A DNA stretch of 64,000 nt from Burkholderia diffusa (GCF_001718315.1 NZ_CP013362.1:1364001-1428000), one strand, 5' to 3'. Numbered from the stretch's first letter, positions 35,399 through 45,529 are shown. Made by a program: numbers and translations. The notes: a model not told the origin generated them from the sequence alone.

Positions 35399-37357
35399 TC
35401 AGGCTGCGGCCGCGGCGCGCGCGGCGGCACGGCGGCCGAGCCATGCGTCGACCAGCTGCGCGAAATTGCCGGCCACTTCGTCGATCAGCGCCTGGTCGTC
35501 GATGCGACCGGCGAGCCAGTGCAGCGACGCATCGGCCCACAGCGTACGGCCGACCATGAAGCCCTTGACGATCGGATTGGTCGCCGAGCGGAAGCTGTCG
35601 ACGAGATACTGCAGCGGCTGGTTCAGCCCGAGGATGACCGCGCCGCGGCAGTACGGGTCGCGCTCGGCAACGAGCGTTTCGAGCCGCGCCCAGCCGTCGG
35701 CGCTCATCGGCGCGAGTTTCCACCACTCGGGCATCACGCCGAGGTTGTAGAAGCGCGCGACCGTGCGCAGCACCGCGTCGTCCTCGGTGCCGGCCGGCGT
35801 GACCGCGCGCGGCGGAATGATTTCCAGCAGCAGCTCGTTGCCGCTCGCGCGGGTCGCTTCCCACAGCTCCAGCACGCGCTGCTCCTGCGCGACGCGCAGG
35901 TCGACGTCGTCGTCGGGGTGGTAGTGGACGAGGCACTTCACGACCTGCTCGGTCGGCCAGTGCGTGAGCGACGAGCCGACCGAGCGCGTATCGTCGAAGC
36001 AGAGCGGCCGCGAGCCGGGCAGCTCGACGGGGCGGCCGACCCACCAGCCGCGGCCGGTGGCCGATGCGAGCGCGTCGCTGCCGTATGCGCCGCCGTCGAT
36101 CAGCACACCGACATGGCCTTCGATATGGCGATCGCGTTCGACCTGTTCGGCCGCGCGCACGAGCAGGCGCTTCAGTGTCTTGATCCGCGTTTCGTCCGCG
36201 CCGGCCTGCACCGCGAGTTCGTAGAACTGGCTGCGATGGTCGAATGCCATCACGCACAGGTCGTCCCATTCGCGGCGCGGCACTGTCACGCGATGCAGGT
36301 GCGCGAGCGTACGGTCGGCGTCCACCTGCGGATTGCGGCTGCCGCCGAACCAGTGTGCGAGCTCGGCCGGCGTCGGCATCGCGGCCGAACACGCGTGGCG
36401 CGACACGACGATCGCGCCGCATGCGTTCGCGATGCGTGTCGATTCGGCCCAGTCGCGCCCGCGCAGCAGCCCGGACAGCAGGCCCGACAGAAATGCGTCG
36501 CCCGCGCCGAGCACGTTCAGGACTTCGACGTGTTCGCCGTGGAAGGTCGGCGCATCCTCGATGCGTGCGGGGATGTCGCCCTCGATCACGCAGCAGCCGA
36601 GCGCACCGCGCTTGACCACCAGCGCCGCGCCGCTCGCGCGACGCACGGCCTGCAGCGACGCGATCAGGTCGTGCGGCACACCGCCCGCGATCAGGAATTC
36701 CTCCTCGGTGCCGACCAGCAGGTCGAACTCGCCGAGCACCTGCTGCAGCTGCCGCGTGACCTGCGCGTCCGGCACGTAGCGGTTCTCGCCCGCGCCGCGC
36801 GCGGTCAATCCCCACAGCACCGGCCGGTAGTCGATGTCGAGGATCCGCACGACGCCGTGGCGGCGCGCGTAGCCGAGTGCGGTCAGCGACGCCTCGCGGG
36901 TGCCGGGCGTCGACAGATGAGTACCAGTGATCGCGAGCGCGCGGCAGCCGGCGATGAAGTCCTCGCGGATCTCGTCGGCGCGCACGGCCATGTCCGCGCA
37001 GTTCTCGCGCACGAACAGCAGCGGGAACGTGTCGCGATCCTTCAGACCGAGCAGCACCAGCGCGGTCAGCCGTTCCGGATCCGTCTGCAGCTGGCTCGTG
37101 TCGCAGCCTTCGCGCTCGAGCGTCTCGCGCACGAAGCGGCCCATCTGCTCGTCGCCGACGCGCGAAATCATCGCGGTCTTCAGCCCGAGGCGGGCGACGC
37201 CGAACGCGACGTTGCCCGACGAGCCGCCGAGATACATCTGAAAGCTGCGCGCATCCTCCAGGCGGCTGCCGTACTGCTGCGCGTAAAGATCCACGGCGAC
37301 GCGGCCGAGGCAGGCGAGATCGATGGGGCGGTCAGTCGGGAAGTTCAACGGGCTCAT
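35399..37357 (-). CDS. iolC: Bifunctional 5-dehydro-2-deoxygluconokinase / DUF2090 aldolase
   Basis: A 652-residue two-domain protein. Residues about 10-330 form a PfkB-type sugar kinase (LGGSSGNVAFGVARLG near the start, catalytic NVLGAGDAFLSGLLSG). The remaining ~300 residues are a DUF2090 domain, which takes the place of a separate IolJ aldolase. Together they would phosphorylate 2-deoxy-5-keto-gluconate and then cleave it to malonate semialdehyde and dihydroxyacetone phosphate. No separate iolJ is present in the window, in keeping with the fusion. It is the first gene of the minus-strand operon, with IolR-type sites upstream. The start at 37357 matches MSPLNFPTDRPIDLACLGR. Confidence 0.93.
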   Translation of the reverse strand: MSPLNFPTDRPIDLACLGRVAVDLYAQQYGSRLEDARSFQMYLGGSSGNVAFGVARLGLKTAMISRVGDEQMGRFVRETLEREGCDTSQLQTDPERLTALVLLGLKDRDTFPLLFVRENCADMAVRADEIREDFIAGCRALAITGTHLSTPGTREASLTALGYARRHGVVRILDIDYRPVLWGLTARGAGENRYVPDAQVTRQLQQVLGEFDLLVGTEEEFLIAGGVPHDLIASLQAVRRASGAALVVKRGALGCCVIEGDIPARIEDAPTFHGEHVEVLNVLGAGDAFLSGLLSGLLRGRDWAESTRIANACGAIVVSRHACSAAMPTPAELAHWFGGSRNPQVDADRTLAHLHRVTVPRREWDDLCVMAFDHRSQFYELAVQAGADETRIKTLKRLLVRAAEQVERDRHIEGHVGVLIDGGAYGSDALASATGRGWWVGRPVELPGSRPLCFDDTRSVGSSLTHWPTEQVVKCLVHYHPDDDVDLRVAQEQRVLELWEATRASGNELLLEIIPPRAVTPAGTEDDAVLRTVARFYNLGVMPEWWKLAPMSADGWARLETLVAERDPYCRGAVILGLNQPLQYLVDSFRSATNPIVKGFMVGRTLWADASLHWLAGRIDDQALIDEVAGNFAQLVDAWLGRRAAARAAAAA

Positions 37358-37501
37358 ATCACGTATCACGCTCGCGGCCGGCGGTCGGCGTTGCCGGCAG
37401 ATTGGGGGGCCGATCCCTGACGGCAATGCGTCACGTGCGCGGCACGACACGAGCGCGCCTGCCGCGAGGAATCGGGCTACGGAACGGAGTCTAGACTTTT
37501 T

Positions 37502-37515
37502 GGAAATCCTGTTCC
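37502..37515. promoter_or_regulatory. IolR-type operator, site 1
   Basis: A perfect GGAA-N6-TTCC palindrome. This spacing is the recognition pattern reported for the RpiR-family IolR of Sinorhizobium meliloti, as I recall it. It lies 145 bases upstream of iolC and 150 upstream of the transporter genes. Confidence 0.6.
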
Positions 37516-37531
37516 CTAGGTGAAATCACGT

Positions 37532-37545
37532 AGAAATAAATTTCC
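37532..37545. promoter_or_regulatory. IolR-type operator, site 2
   Basis: AGAA-N6-TTCC, one base off the GGAA-N6-TTCC pattern, exactly 30 bases (about three helical turns) from site 1, so both would lie on the same DNA face. Confidence 0.45.
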
Positions 37546-37664
37546 AAATTTTCGAGGAAGTGATCTACAGTTTCATCCGGATGCTTCAGTCCGTTATCGG
37601 ACTCGGCCCGGCGGCGCGCAACGCGCCGTTTTTCCGCCCCCGGAGATGAGGAGACAGAGTGATC

Positions 37665-38591
37665 ATGAAGACCAAGCTGATGGCCGCCGCGGCCGCCGCG
37701 ATCCTGGCCATGCCGCTCGCGCATGCCGAGAAGATCGGCGTGACGATGGCATCGTTCGACGACACGTTCCTGACGATCCTGCGCAACAGCATCGGCGACG
37801 CGGCGAAGAAGGACGGCGCGACCGTGCAGATCGAGGACGGCGGCAACGACGTCGGCAAGCAGTTGAGCCAGGTCCAGAACATGATCGCGCAGAAAGTCGA
37901 CGCGATCATCGTGAACGCGGTCGACACCGACGCGACGCCGAAGATCACGAAGATGGTGACCGCCGCGAAGATTCCGCTCGTCTACGTGAACCGCAAGCCG
38001 GTCGATTTCGACAAGCTGCCGGCCGGCGTCGCGGTGGTTGCGTCCGACGAGAAGCAGTCGGGCACGCTGCAGGCGCGCCAGGTTTGCAAGCTGCTCGGCG
38101 GCAAGGGCGACATCCTCGTGCTGATGGGCGAGCTGTCCAACGAGTCGGCGCGTGCGCGCACCAAGGACATCGAGGACGTGATCGCGACCAAGGACTGTTC
38201 CGGCATGAAGATCGTCGACAAGCGCGAAGGCAAGTGGAGCCGCACGCAGGGCCAGGACATCACGATGAACTGGCTGAGCTCCGGCACGAAGTTCGACGCG
38301 ATCGTATCGAACAACGACGAGATGGCGATCGGCGCGATCAACGCGCTGAAGGCGGCGCGCAAGCTGACGCCGAAGACGGTCGTCGCAGGCATCGATGCGA
38401 CGCCGGACGGGCTCGCGGCGATGAAGAGCGGCGAGCTGAAGGTGTCCGTGTACCAGAACGCGGCCGGGCAGGGCGCGCAGGCCGTCGCGACCGCGCTGAA
38501 GCTCGCGAAGAAGCAGCCGGTCGACCGCTACGTGAACGTGCCGTTCGAGCTCGTCACGCCGGAGAACATGAGCCAGTACGCGAAGCACTGA
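37665..38591 (+). CDS. Inositol-type sugar ABC transporter substrate-binding protein
   Basis: A 308-residue periplasmic binding protein of the pentose/inositol family (Peripla_BP_4 type) with a signal peptide (AHA/EKIG near residue 20). The mature part starts [22 protein letters not shown] and includes [16 protein letters not shown] and [16 protein letters not shown] landmarks. It should deliver myo-inositol, or a related cyclitol, to the permease below. A GTG at 37659 is a possible alternative start with better spacing to GAGGAG (37648-37653). It heads a plus-strand operon facing away from iolC. Confidence 0.92.
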   Translation: MKTKLMAAAAAAILAMPLAHAEKIGVTMASFDDTFLTILRNSIGDAAKKDGATVQIEDGGNDVGKQLSQVQNMIAQKVDAIIVNAVDTDATPKITKMVTAAKIPLVYVNRKPVDFDKLPAGVAVVASDEKQSGTLQARQVCKLLGGKGDILVLMGELSNESARARTKDIEDVIATKDCSGMKIVDKREGKWSRTQGQDITMNWLSSGTKFDAIVSNNDEMAIGAINALKAARKLTPKTVVAGIDATPDGLAAMKSGELKVSVYQNAAGQGAQAVATALKLAKKQPVDRYVNVPFELVTPENMSQYAKH

Positions 38592-38659
38592 CCGGCTTTT
38601 CCGCTGAACTGCGCGAGCCCGGCGCGTCCGGGTTCGCGTGTGACTTTCGAGGAACGTCC

Positions 38660-40234
38660 ATGTTTACAGCCAGGATGGCGCGCTCGATGGCCAGCGAAAG
38701 CGCGCCGGCCGCCTCGTTCGGCGCATCGGGTTCGTCCGGTGCGCCCGCTGCCGATTGCCTGCTCGAGGTGCGCGGCGTCGGCAAGTCGTTTCCCGGCGTC
38801 GTCGCGCTCGACGGCGTGCAGTTCCGCGTGCGCCGCGGCACCGTGCATGCGCTGATGGGCGAGAACGGCGCAGGCAAGTCGACGCTGATGAAGATCATCG
38901 CCGGCGTCTACACCCCCGACCAGGGCGAGATCCTGATCAACGGCGAGCCGGTCGTGCTGAACGGCCCGCTCGACGCGCTCGATCGCGGGATCGCGATGAT
39001 CCACCAGGAACTCAACCTGATGCCGTACATGACGGTCGCGGAGAACATCTGGATCCGCCGCGAACCGAAGAATCGCTTCGGCCTGATCGATCACGCCGAG
39101 CTGCGCCGCCGCACGGCCGCACTGTTCGAGCGGCTGTCGATCGACATCGACCCCGAGGCCGACGTGCGCACGCTGACGGTCGCGAGCCGCCAGATGGTCG
39201 AGATCGCGAAGGCGGTGTCGTTCGACTCGGACGTGCTGATCATGGACGAGCCGACCTCGGCGCTGACCGACAAGGAGGTCACGCACCTGTTCCGGATCAT
39301 TCGCCAGCTGCGCGAGCAGGGCAAGGGCATCGTCTACATCACGCACAAGATGAACGAGCTGTTCGAGATCGCCGACGAATTCTCGGTGTTCCGCGACGGC
39401 AAGTACATCGGCACGCATGCGTCGACCGACGTCACGCGCGACGACATCATCCGGATGATGGTCGGCCGCGAGATTACACAGATGTTCCCGAAGGAGGAGG
39501 TGCCGATCGGCGACGTCGTGCTGGCCGTAAGGAATCTCGGCGTCGACGGCGTGTTCCGCGACGTCAGCTTCGAGTTGCGCGCGGGCGAAATTCTCGGTGT
39601 CGCTGGCCTCGTCGGCTCGGGGCGCTCGAACGTCGCGGAGGCGTTGTTCGGCGTCGTGCCGGCGACTTCGGGCGAGATCCTGATCGACGGCAAGCCGGTG
39701 CGAATTTCCACGCCCGCGCAGGCGATGAAGCACGGGATGGCGTTCCTCACCGAGGACCGCAAGGACACCGGCTGCTTCCTGAATCTCGACCTGCTCGCGA
39801 ACATGGAAGCTGCGGTGCTCAGCAATCGCTACGTGAAGTTCAATTTCGTGCGGCAGGCGCAGTTGAAGCGCGACTGCGAGGAAATGAGCCGGATGTTGCG
39901 CGTGAAGACGCCGGGGCTGCACGAGGAAATCCAAAACCTGTCGGGCGGCAACCAGCAGAAGGTGCTGATCGGAAGATGGTTGCTGACGCAACCACGCATC
40001 CTGATCCTCGACGAACCGACGCGCGGGATCGACGTCGGCGCGAAGGCCGAGATCCACCGGCTCGTCAGCGCGCTCGCCGGCAAGGGCGTCGCGGTGCTGA
40101 TGATCTCGTCGGAAATGCCGGAAGTGCTCGGCATGAGCGACCGCGTGATGGTGATGCACGAAGGCCGGATGACCGGCATCGTCGAGCGCAAGGACGCCGA
40201 CCAGGTCCGCATCATGGACCTGGCTTCGCGCTGA
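38660..40234 (+). CDS. Sugar/inositol ABC transporter ATPase (RbsA/MglA-type, two domains)
   Basis: A 524-residue protein with two ABC domains. The first has Walker [18 protein letters not shown] as signature and [10 protein letters not shown]; the second has the usual degenerate GLVGSGRSN and LSGGNQQK with [15 protein letters not shown]. This is the normal RbsA/MglA layout. An N-terminal extension of about 30 residues (Ser/Ala-rich) precedes the first domain. It follows the binding-protein gene by 68 bases and energises the inositol importer. Confidence 0.95.
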   Translation: MFTARMARSMASESAPAASFGASGSSGAPAADCLLEVRGVGKSFPGVVALDGVQFRVRRGTVHALMGENGAGKSTLMKIIAGVYTPDQGEILINGEPVVLNGPLDALDRGIAMIHQELNLMPYMTVAENIWIRREPKNRFGLIDHAELRRRTAALFERLSIDIDPEADVRTLTVASRQMVEIAKAVSFDSDVLIMDEPTSALTDKEVTHLFRIIRQLREQGKGIVYITHKMNELFEIADEFSVFRDGKYIGTHASTDVTRDDIIRMMVGREITQMFPKEEVPIGDVVLAVRNLGVDGVFRDVSFELRAGEILGVAGLVGSGRSNVAEALFGVVPATSGEILIDGKPVRISTPAQAMKHGMAFLTEDRKDTGCFLNLDLLANMEAAVLSNRYVKFNFVRQAQLKRDCEEMSRMLRVKTPGLHEEIQNLSGGNQQKVLIGRWLLTQPRILILDEPTRGIDVGAKAEIHRLVSALAGKGVAVLMISSEMPEVLGMSDRVMVMHEGRMTGIVERKDADQVRIMDLASR

Positions 40235-40261
40235 GCCGCAACAAGCATGGAGACAACTGAA

Positions 40262-41287
40262 ATGGGCAACCTGAATCCGGTCGCGGACGCGCAGTCCATG
40301 ACGATCAAGACGCGGCACGCGAAGTGGCCGCCCGAACTGAGCATCTTCATGGTGCTGGTGGGCATCAGCCTGTTCTTCGAGGTGATCGGCTGGATCGTCG
40401 TCGGCCAGAGCTTCCTGTTCAACGCGGAGCGGCTCGAGATCATCGTGTTGCAGATGGCCGTGATCGGCATCATCGCGGTCGGCGTGAACCTCGTGATCAT
40501 CACCAGCGGAATCGACCTGTCGTCGGGGTCGGTCGTTGCCGCTGCGGCCGTCGTGTCGGCCAGCCTCGCACAGGTATCCGATTTTCCGCGCGCGGTGTTC
40601 CCGCACCTGACCGACCTGCCGGTCATCTGGCCGGTGCTGGCGGGCGTGTGCGTCGGGCTGCTGGTCGGTCTCCTGAACGGCTCGCTGATCGCGCTGACGG
40701 GGATCCCGCCGTTCATCGCGACGCTCGGCACGATGGTCGCCGCGCGCGGCTTCGCGAAATGGTTCACCAACGGGATGCCGGTGTCGATGCTGACCGACCA
40801 GTTCGCGGCGATCGGCGCGGGGGCGAACCCGGTGATCATCTTCGTCGTGGTGGCCGCGATTTTCCACGTCGTGCTGCGCTACACGCGCTTCGGCAAGTAC
40901 ACGTATGCGATCGGCGCGAACCGCCACGCGGCCGTCGTGTCGGGCATCAACGTGACGCGCCACCTGGTGTTCGTCTATGCGATCGCGGGCCTGCTGAGCG
41001 GGATCGCCGGCACCGTGACGGCCGCGCGTGCGATCTCCGGCCAGTCGGGCATGGGCGTGATGTACGAGCTCGACGCGATTGCGGCCGTCGTGATCGGCGG
41101 CACGTCGCTGTCGGGCGGCCTCGGGCGCGTGACGGGCACCGTGATCGGCGTGCTGATCCTCGGCGTGATGACCTCGGGTTTCACGTTCATCCGGATCGAC
41201 GCGTATTACCAGGAGATGGTCAAGGGCGCGATCATCGTCGCGGCCGTGATCGCCGACCAGTACCGCAACAAGAAGTCCCGTCGCTGA
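40262..41287 (+). CDS. Sugar/inositol ABC transporter permease (RbsC-type)
   Basis: A 341-residue inner-membrane permease with about nine hydrophobic segments. The ITSGIDLSSGSVVA motif and LGTMVAARGFAKWF, GGTSLSGGLGRVTGT segments are diagnostic of the RbsC/BPD_transp_2 family. The start at 40262 follows GGAG by 9 bases; an upstream ATG (40247) is less likely. It completes the importer and is 37 bases ahead of the TIM-barrel gene. Confidence 0.95.
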   Translation: MGNLNPVADAQSMTIKTRHAKWPPELSIFMVLVGISLFFEVIGWIVVGQSFLFNAERLEIIVLQMAVIGIIAVGVNLVIITSGIDLSSGSVVAAAAVVSASLAQVSDFPRAVFPHLTDLPVIWPVLAGVCVGLLVGLLNGSLIALTGIPPFIATLGTMVAARGFAKWFTNGMPVSMLTDQFAAIGAGANPVIIFVVVAAIFHVVLRYTRFGKYTYAIGANRHAAVVSGINVTRHLVFVYAIAGLLSGIAGTVTAARAISGQSGMGVMYELDAIAAVVIGGTSLSGGLGRVTGTVIGVLILGVMTSGFTFIRIDAYYQEMVKGAIIVAAVIADQYRNKKSRR

Positions 41288-41324
41288 CCTGCGACGATCG
41301 AATACGGAGCCGCCCGGGAAGACG

Positions 41325-42239
41325 ATGAAGATCGCTCTGGATCCCTACATGATTCGCCATCTGCCGCTCGATCGGCTGCCGCACGCGGTTGCCGAACTCG
41401 GCTACGACCAGATCGAGCTGTCGCCGCGCAGCGACTTTCTCGACTGGTGGGTGATGCCGCGTGCGACGCGCGAGCGCATGGGCGCGTTCCGGCAAGCGCT
41501 GCGTGCGAGCGGCGTCGGCCTCGCGTCGCTTCAGCCGATGTACCGCTGGGCCAGCCCGTTCGAGGACGAGCGGCAATGGGCGGTGCGCTGCTGGAAAAAG
41601 GCGATCGAGGTCGCGCTCGAGATGGAGTGCGCGCTGATGGTGTCCGAGTTCGGGCGCGGCGCGTCGCCGGAGCGCTCGGTCGGCGAGCGGCCGGGCGCGA
41701 ATCCGAAGGAGCTGTGCGAAGCCGCATGGTTCCGTTCGATGGACGAGCTGCTGCCGATCCTCGAGCGCGAACGCATCGTGCTGTCGGTCGAGCCGCATCC
41801 GGAGGACTGGATCGAGCAGCTGCAGCCGGCGATCGACATCGTCACGAACATCGATTCGCCATCGCTGAAGCTGTCGTACATCGCGCCGCACACGTTCTAC
41901 TACGGCGACGACATGGCCGCGATGATCGCGCAGGCCGCGCCGATCCTTGCGCACGTGCGCGTGGCCGACACCTTCGATCACCGCAAGAGCAGCCAGTTGC
42001 GCTACATCGTGAACCCGCCCGGCTCGAACCAGATCCGCGTGCACCAGCATCTCGACATCGGGCAGGGCGAGATCGACTGGGACAATTTTTTCCGCGCGCT
42101 TGGCGATGCCGGCTTCGACGGCGTGATGTCGTCGTGCGTGTTTGCGTGGGAGGACCGCGCGGAGGCGTCGTCGCGCTACATGCGCGACACGATCCAGCGC
42201 TACGTCGATCGCCATTTCGAGCGCGCGGCGGCGCGCTGA
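41325..42239 (+). CDS. Xylose-isomerase-like TIM-barrel protein (IolE/IolI-like), copy 1
   Basis: A 304-residue TIM-barrel protein of the sugar phosphate isomerase/epimerase superfamily, starting MKIALDPYMIRHLPLD. Metal-binding residues are likely the Glu in LSVEPHPEDW, the Asp/His pair in VRVADTFDHRK and the Glu in LDIGQGEIDW. It is not IolE itself, which is encoded separately. Placement after the inositol permease and before iolG suggests a role in converting a second cyclitol or epimer; this is inference. Confidence 0.8.
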   Translation: MKIALDPYMIRHLPLDRLPHAVAELGYDQIELSPRSDFLDWWVMPRATRERMGAFRQALRASGVGLASLQPMYRWASPFEDERQWAVRCWKKAIEVALEMECALMVSEFGRGASPERSVGERPGANPKELCEAAWFRSMDELLPILERERIVLSVEPHPEDWIEQLQPAIDIVTNIDSPSLKLSYIAPHTFYYGDDMAAMIAQAAPILAHVRVADTFDHRKSSQLRYIVNPPGSNQIRVHQHLDIGQGEIDWDNFFRALGDAGFDGVMSSCVFAWEDRAEASSRYMRDTIQRYVDRHFERAAAR

Positions 42240-42251
42240 CTCATGAATGAC

Positions 42252-42273
42252 CGGCACGGCACGGGCCGTGCCG
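42252..42273 (+). other. Hairpin before iolG
   Basis: A 9-base perfect stem (CGGCACGGC with GCCGTGCCG) and a 4-base loop in the 63-base gap between the TIM-barrel gene and iolG. No T-run. It might be an mRNA processing or stability element. Confidence 0.5.
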
Positions 42274-42302
42274 TTGATGAACGACAGACTGGAGATATCC
42301 GG

Positions 42303-43316
42303 ATGACCTTGCAAATCGGCGTGATCGGCTGCGGCGCGATCGGCCAGGACCATATCCGCAGGCTCACGCGCACGCTGTCCGGCGCGCGCGTGGTGGCCGT
42401 CAACGACATCGATCCGCAGCAGGCGCGCGATGCGGTGACGAAGTACGGGCTCGACGCGGAAATCTACGGCGACGGTCATGAAGTCGTCGCGGCCGCCGAC
42501 GTGGAGGCCGTGCTCGTCACATCATGGGGGCCGACGCACGAAGCGTTCGTGCTCGACGCGATCGCGCACGGCAAGCCGGTGTTCTGCGAGAAGCCGCTCG
42601 CGGTGACGGCCGATGGCTGCATGCGGATCGTCGAGGCCGAGGTCGCGCACGGCCGCCGGCTCGTGCAGGTCGGCTTCATGAGGCCGTACGACGAAGGCTA
42701 TCGCGCGCTGAAGCGTGTGATCGACAGCGGCGAGATCGGCGCGCCGCTGATGCTGCATTGCGCGCACCGCAACCAGTCGGTCGGCGAGCGTTACACGACC
42801 GACATGGCAATCACCGACACGCTGATCCACGAGCTTGACGTGTTGCGCTGGCTGCTCGACGAAGACTATGCGACCGCGCAGGTCGTCTATCCGAAGAAGA
42901 CGCGTCACGCGAGCGCGCATCTCGCCGATCCGCAGATCGTGCTGCTCGAAACCGCGAGCGGCGTGCGCATCGACGTCGAGATCTTCGTCAACTGCCAGTA
43001 TGGCTATGACATCCAGTGCGAGGTCGTCGGCGAGAACGGCATCGCGAAGCTGCCCGATCCGCCGGCCGTCGGGCTCAAGCACGCGGCGCGCCAATCGGTC
43101 GAGATCATGACCGACTGGAAGGAGCGCTTCATCGCGTCGTACGACGTCGAGCTGCAGGCATTCATCGACGGCGTGCGGCACGGCGCGCTGACCGGTCCGT
43201 CCGCATGGGACGGCTACGCGGCGGCAGTGGCGGCCGACGCTTGCGTGCGTGCGCAAAAGAGCGGGGCGGTCGAGCCGATCGCAATGGCCGAACGCCCGGC
43301 GTTCTATCGCGCCTGA
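42303..43316 (+). CDS. iolG: Inositol 2-dehydrogenase (Gfo/Idh/MocA family)
   Basis: A 337-residue NAD-dependent oxidoreductase. The nucleotide motif [12 protein letters not shown] is at the N-terminus; [11 protein letters not shown] carries the conserved EKP lysine and [14 protein letters not shown] the catalytic Asp/His. The layout fits myo-inositol 2-dehydrogenase, the first enzyme of the pathway, and the gene is central in the inositol island. A second family member (44357-45529) is less typical. Confidence 0.9.
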   Translation: MTLQIGVIGCGAIGQDHIRRLTRTLSGARVVAVNDIDPQQARDAVTKYGLDAEIYGDGHEVVAAADVEAVLVTSWGPTHEAFVLDAIAHGKPVFCEKPLAVTADGCMRIVEAEVAHGRRLVQVGFMRPYDEGYRALKRVIDSGEIGAPLMLHCAHRNQSVGERYTTDMAITDTLIHELDVLRWLLDEDYATAQVVYPKKTRHASAHLADPQIVLLETASGVRIDVEIFVNCQYGYDIQCEVVGENGIAKLPDPPAVGLKHAARQSVEIMTDWKERFIASYDVELQAFIDGVRHGALTGPSAWDGYAAAVAADACVRAQKSGAVEPIAMAERPAFYRA

Positions 43317-43375
43317 TCCGCGGCCGCGTCGCCACGCACACGGCGACGCGCCGCTTTCCCACGGGACCGACCGAC

Positions 43376-44302
43376 ATGACGATGAAGATCGGCTGCGCAC
43401 CCTGTTGCTGGGGCGTCGACGACGTGAACAACCCGCACCTGCCGCCGTGGCGGCACGTGCTTGCCGAGGCCGCGCAGGCAGGCTACTCGGGCATCGAGCT
43501 CGGGCCATACGGCTATATCCCGCTCGAGCTCGACGTGGTGAGCGCCGAGCTCGACCGGCAGCGCCTGAGCATCACCGCCGGCACGATCTTCGACGATCTG
43601 GTGTCGCCGGAGAACCTGCCGAACCTGCTGCGCCAGACGCGCGAGATCTGTGCGCTGATCTCGCGGTTGCCGACCTTGCCGACGCAGCACGGCCAGCGCT
43701 ATGCGGGGCCATACCTGGTCGTGATGGACTGGGGACACGCGGAACGCGACTACGCGGCGGGCCATGCCGATCGCGCACCACGGCTGTCAGAAGAACGCTG
43801 GGCATGCATGGTCGACCATATCCACCGAATCGCGACCGTCGCGCGCGACGAATTCGGCGTGCGCGCGGTGATTCATCCGCACGCGGGCGGCTACATCGAG
43901 TTCGCGGACGAGATCGACCGGATCGTCGCGGACATCGCGGCCGACACTGCCGGCTTGTGTCTCGACACCGGCCATCTGTACTACTCGGGCATGGATCCCG
44001 AGACGTGGCTGCGCCGTCATGCGGCGCGGCTCGACTACGTGCATTTCAAGGATATCGATGCGGCCGTGTACGACGCGGTGATGGGCGAGCACATCGCGTT
44101 CTTCGCGGCCTGCGCGCGCGGCGTGATGTGTCCGATCGGCAATGGCGTGCTCGACTACCGCGCGATCCGTCGCGCGCTCGACGACATCGGCTATGCCGGC
44201 ACCATCACGATCGAGCAGGAGCGCGATCCGCGCAATGCCGGCACGAGCCTGCGCGACGTCGCGGCGAGCCGCGCGTTTCTCGCATCGGCCGGATTCGCGT
44301 GA
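43376..44302 (+). CDS. Xylose-isomerase-like TIM-barrel protein (MocC-like), copy 2
   Basis: A 308-residue TIM-barrel protein starting MTMKIGCAPCCWGVDDVNNP. Likely metal-site segments are VIHPHAGGYIEFADE, GLCLDTGHLYYSG, YVHFKDIDAAVY and TITIEQERD, which is the pattern of MocC/IolE-type sugar isomerases or dehydratases. It is distinct in sequence from both IolE and copy 1. It lies between iolG and the second Gfo/Idh gene, so the pair may handle another inositol isomer or a rhizopine-like derivative; this is a guess from context. Confidence 0.8.
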   Translation: MTMKIGCAPCCWGVDDVNNPHLPPWRHVLAEAAQAGYSGIELGPYGYIPLELDVVSAELDRQRLSITAGTIFDDLVSPENLPNLLRQTREICALISRLPTLPTQHGQRYAGPYLVVMDWGHAERDYAAGHADRAPRLSEERWACMVDHIHRIATVARDEFGVRAVIHPHAGGYIEFADEIDRIVADIAADTAGLCLDTGHLYYSGMDPETWLRRHAARLDYVHFKDIDAAVYDAVMGEHIAFFAACARGVMCPIGNGVLDYRAIRRALDDIGYAGTITIEQERDPRNAGTSLRDVAASRAFLASAGFA

Positions 44303-44356
44303 GCGGCGGCGATTGGTACTTCTGAACATCTGAACACGGACAGGAACACGACAATC

Positions 44357-45529
44357 ATGATCGACGGACAGATTCTGCTCGGACATTCGATTCCCTGGGG
44401 CATGGTCGGCGGCGGGCTCGGCAGCCAGATCGGCTACAGCCACCGGTCGGCCGCATTGCGCGACGGCAGTTTCCGGCTGGTCGCCGGCGCATTCGACATC
44501 GATGCCGAGCGAGGGCGGCAGTTCGGCGTGAAGCTCGGCGTCGACGCCGAGCGCTGCTACCCCGACTACCGGGCGATGTTCGAGGCCGAGGCGAAGCGCG
44601 CCGACGGCATTCGCGCGGTGTCGATCGCGACGCCGAACAACACGCACTTCGAGATCTGCCGCGCGGCGCTGAACGCCGGGCTGCACGTGGTTTGCGAGAA
44701 GCCGCTGTGCTTCACCACGGAGGAGGCCGAGGCGCTGCAGCGGTTGTCGATCGAGAAGAATCGCATCGTCGGCGTCGCGTACGGCTATTCAGGTCACCAG
44801 ATGATCGAGCAGGCGCGCGAGATGATCGCGCGCGGCGATCTCGGCGAGATCCGCATCGTGCAGATGCAGTTCGCGCACGGCTTTCACAGCGAGGGCGTGG
44901 AGGCCGCGAGCGCGGCCGCCCGCTGGCGCGTCGACCCGAAATTCGCGGGTCCGAGCTACGTGCTCGGCGACATCGGCACGCACCCGCTGTACATCTCGGA
45001 AGTGATGGCGCCCGAGCTGAAGATCCGCCGGCTGATGTGCTCGCGGCAAAGCTTCGTGAAGAGCCGCGCGCCACTCGAGGACAATGCGTTCACGATCATG
45101 GAATACGACACCGGCGCGATCGGCTACGTATGGTCGAGCGCGGTGAACGCAGGCTCGATGCACGGGCAGAAGGTGCGCGTGATCGGCTCCAGGGCGAGCG
45201 TCGAATGGTGGGACGAGCATCCGAACCAGTTGCGCTACGAAATCCAGGGGCAACCCGCGCAGGTGCTCGATCGCGGAATGGGCTATCTGCATCCGCACGC
45301 ATTGCGCGAGGACCGCATCGGCGCCGGGCATCCGGAAGGGCTGTTCGAAGCATGGTCGAACCTGTACGCGCGTTTCGCACTCGCGATGGATGCGGCCGAC
45401 CGCGGCGACGCGCAGGCATTGAAGCACATCCGCTTCCCGGACGTGCACGCTGGCGTCGAAGGCGTGCGCTGGGTCGAGAACTGCGTGCGGTCCGCCGAGG
45501 CGGGTGGCGTGTGGGTCGACTATCGTTGA
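44357..45529 (+). CDS. Second Gfo/Idh/MocA oxidoreductase (cyclitol dehydrogenase candidate)
   Basis: A 390-residue oxidoreductase longer than IolG. The nucleotide motif is WGMVGGGLGSQIGYSHR; HVVCEKPLCFT carries the EKP lysine and DIGTHPLYISEVM the catalytic Asp/His pair. An inserted HGFHSEGVEAASAAARWRVDP segment is typical of the larger subfamily that includes scyllo-inositol and related dehydrogenases. It follows MocC-like copy 2 by 54 bases and ends the rightward unit before iolR. The substrate is unproven. Confidence 0.85.
   Translation: MIDGQILLGHSIPWGMVGGGLGSQIGYSHRSAALRDGSFRLVAGAFDIDAERGRQFGVKLGVDAERCYPDYRAMFEAEAKRADGIRAVSIATPNNTHFEICRAALNAGLHVVCEKPLCFTTEEAEALQRLSIEKNRIVGVAYGYSGHQMIEQAREMIARGDLGEIRIVQMQFAHGFHSEGVEAASAAARWRVDPKFAGPSYVLGDIGTHPLYISEVMAPELKIRRLMCSRQSFVKSRAPLEDNAFTIMEYDTGAIGYVWSSAVNAGSMHGQKVRVIGSRASVEWWDEHPNQLRYEIQGQPAQVLDRGMGYLHPHALREDRIGAGHPEGLFEAWSNLYARFALAMDAADRGDAQALKHIRFPDVHAGVEGVRWVENCVRSAEAGGVWVDYR

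Larger units (their letters stand above)
37358..37664. promoter_or_regulatory. Divergent iolC / inositol-transporter promoter region
   Basis: A 307-base gene-free region between iolC and the binding-protein gene. The half near the transporter is AT-rich (about 37495-37590) against the GC-rich half near iolC. It contains two GGAA-N6-TTCC-type palindromes (37502-37515 and 37532-37545). No convincing -35/-10 pair was picked out on either strand. Confidence 0.8.

Noticed and set aside
38660-40234. GLVGSGRSN in the second domain of the inositol ATPase as an unusual change
   Set aside because: Arg at this position is the normal, long-known form of the second ABC domain in RbsA/MglA proteins.
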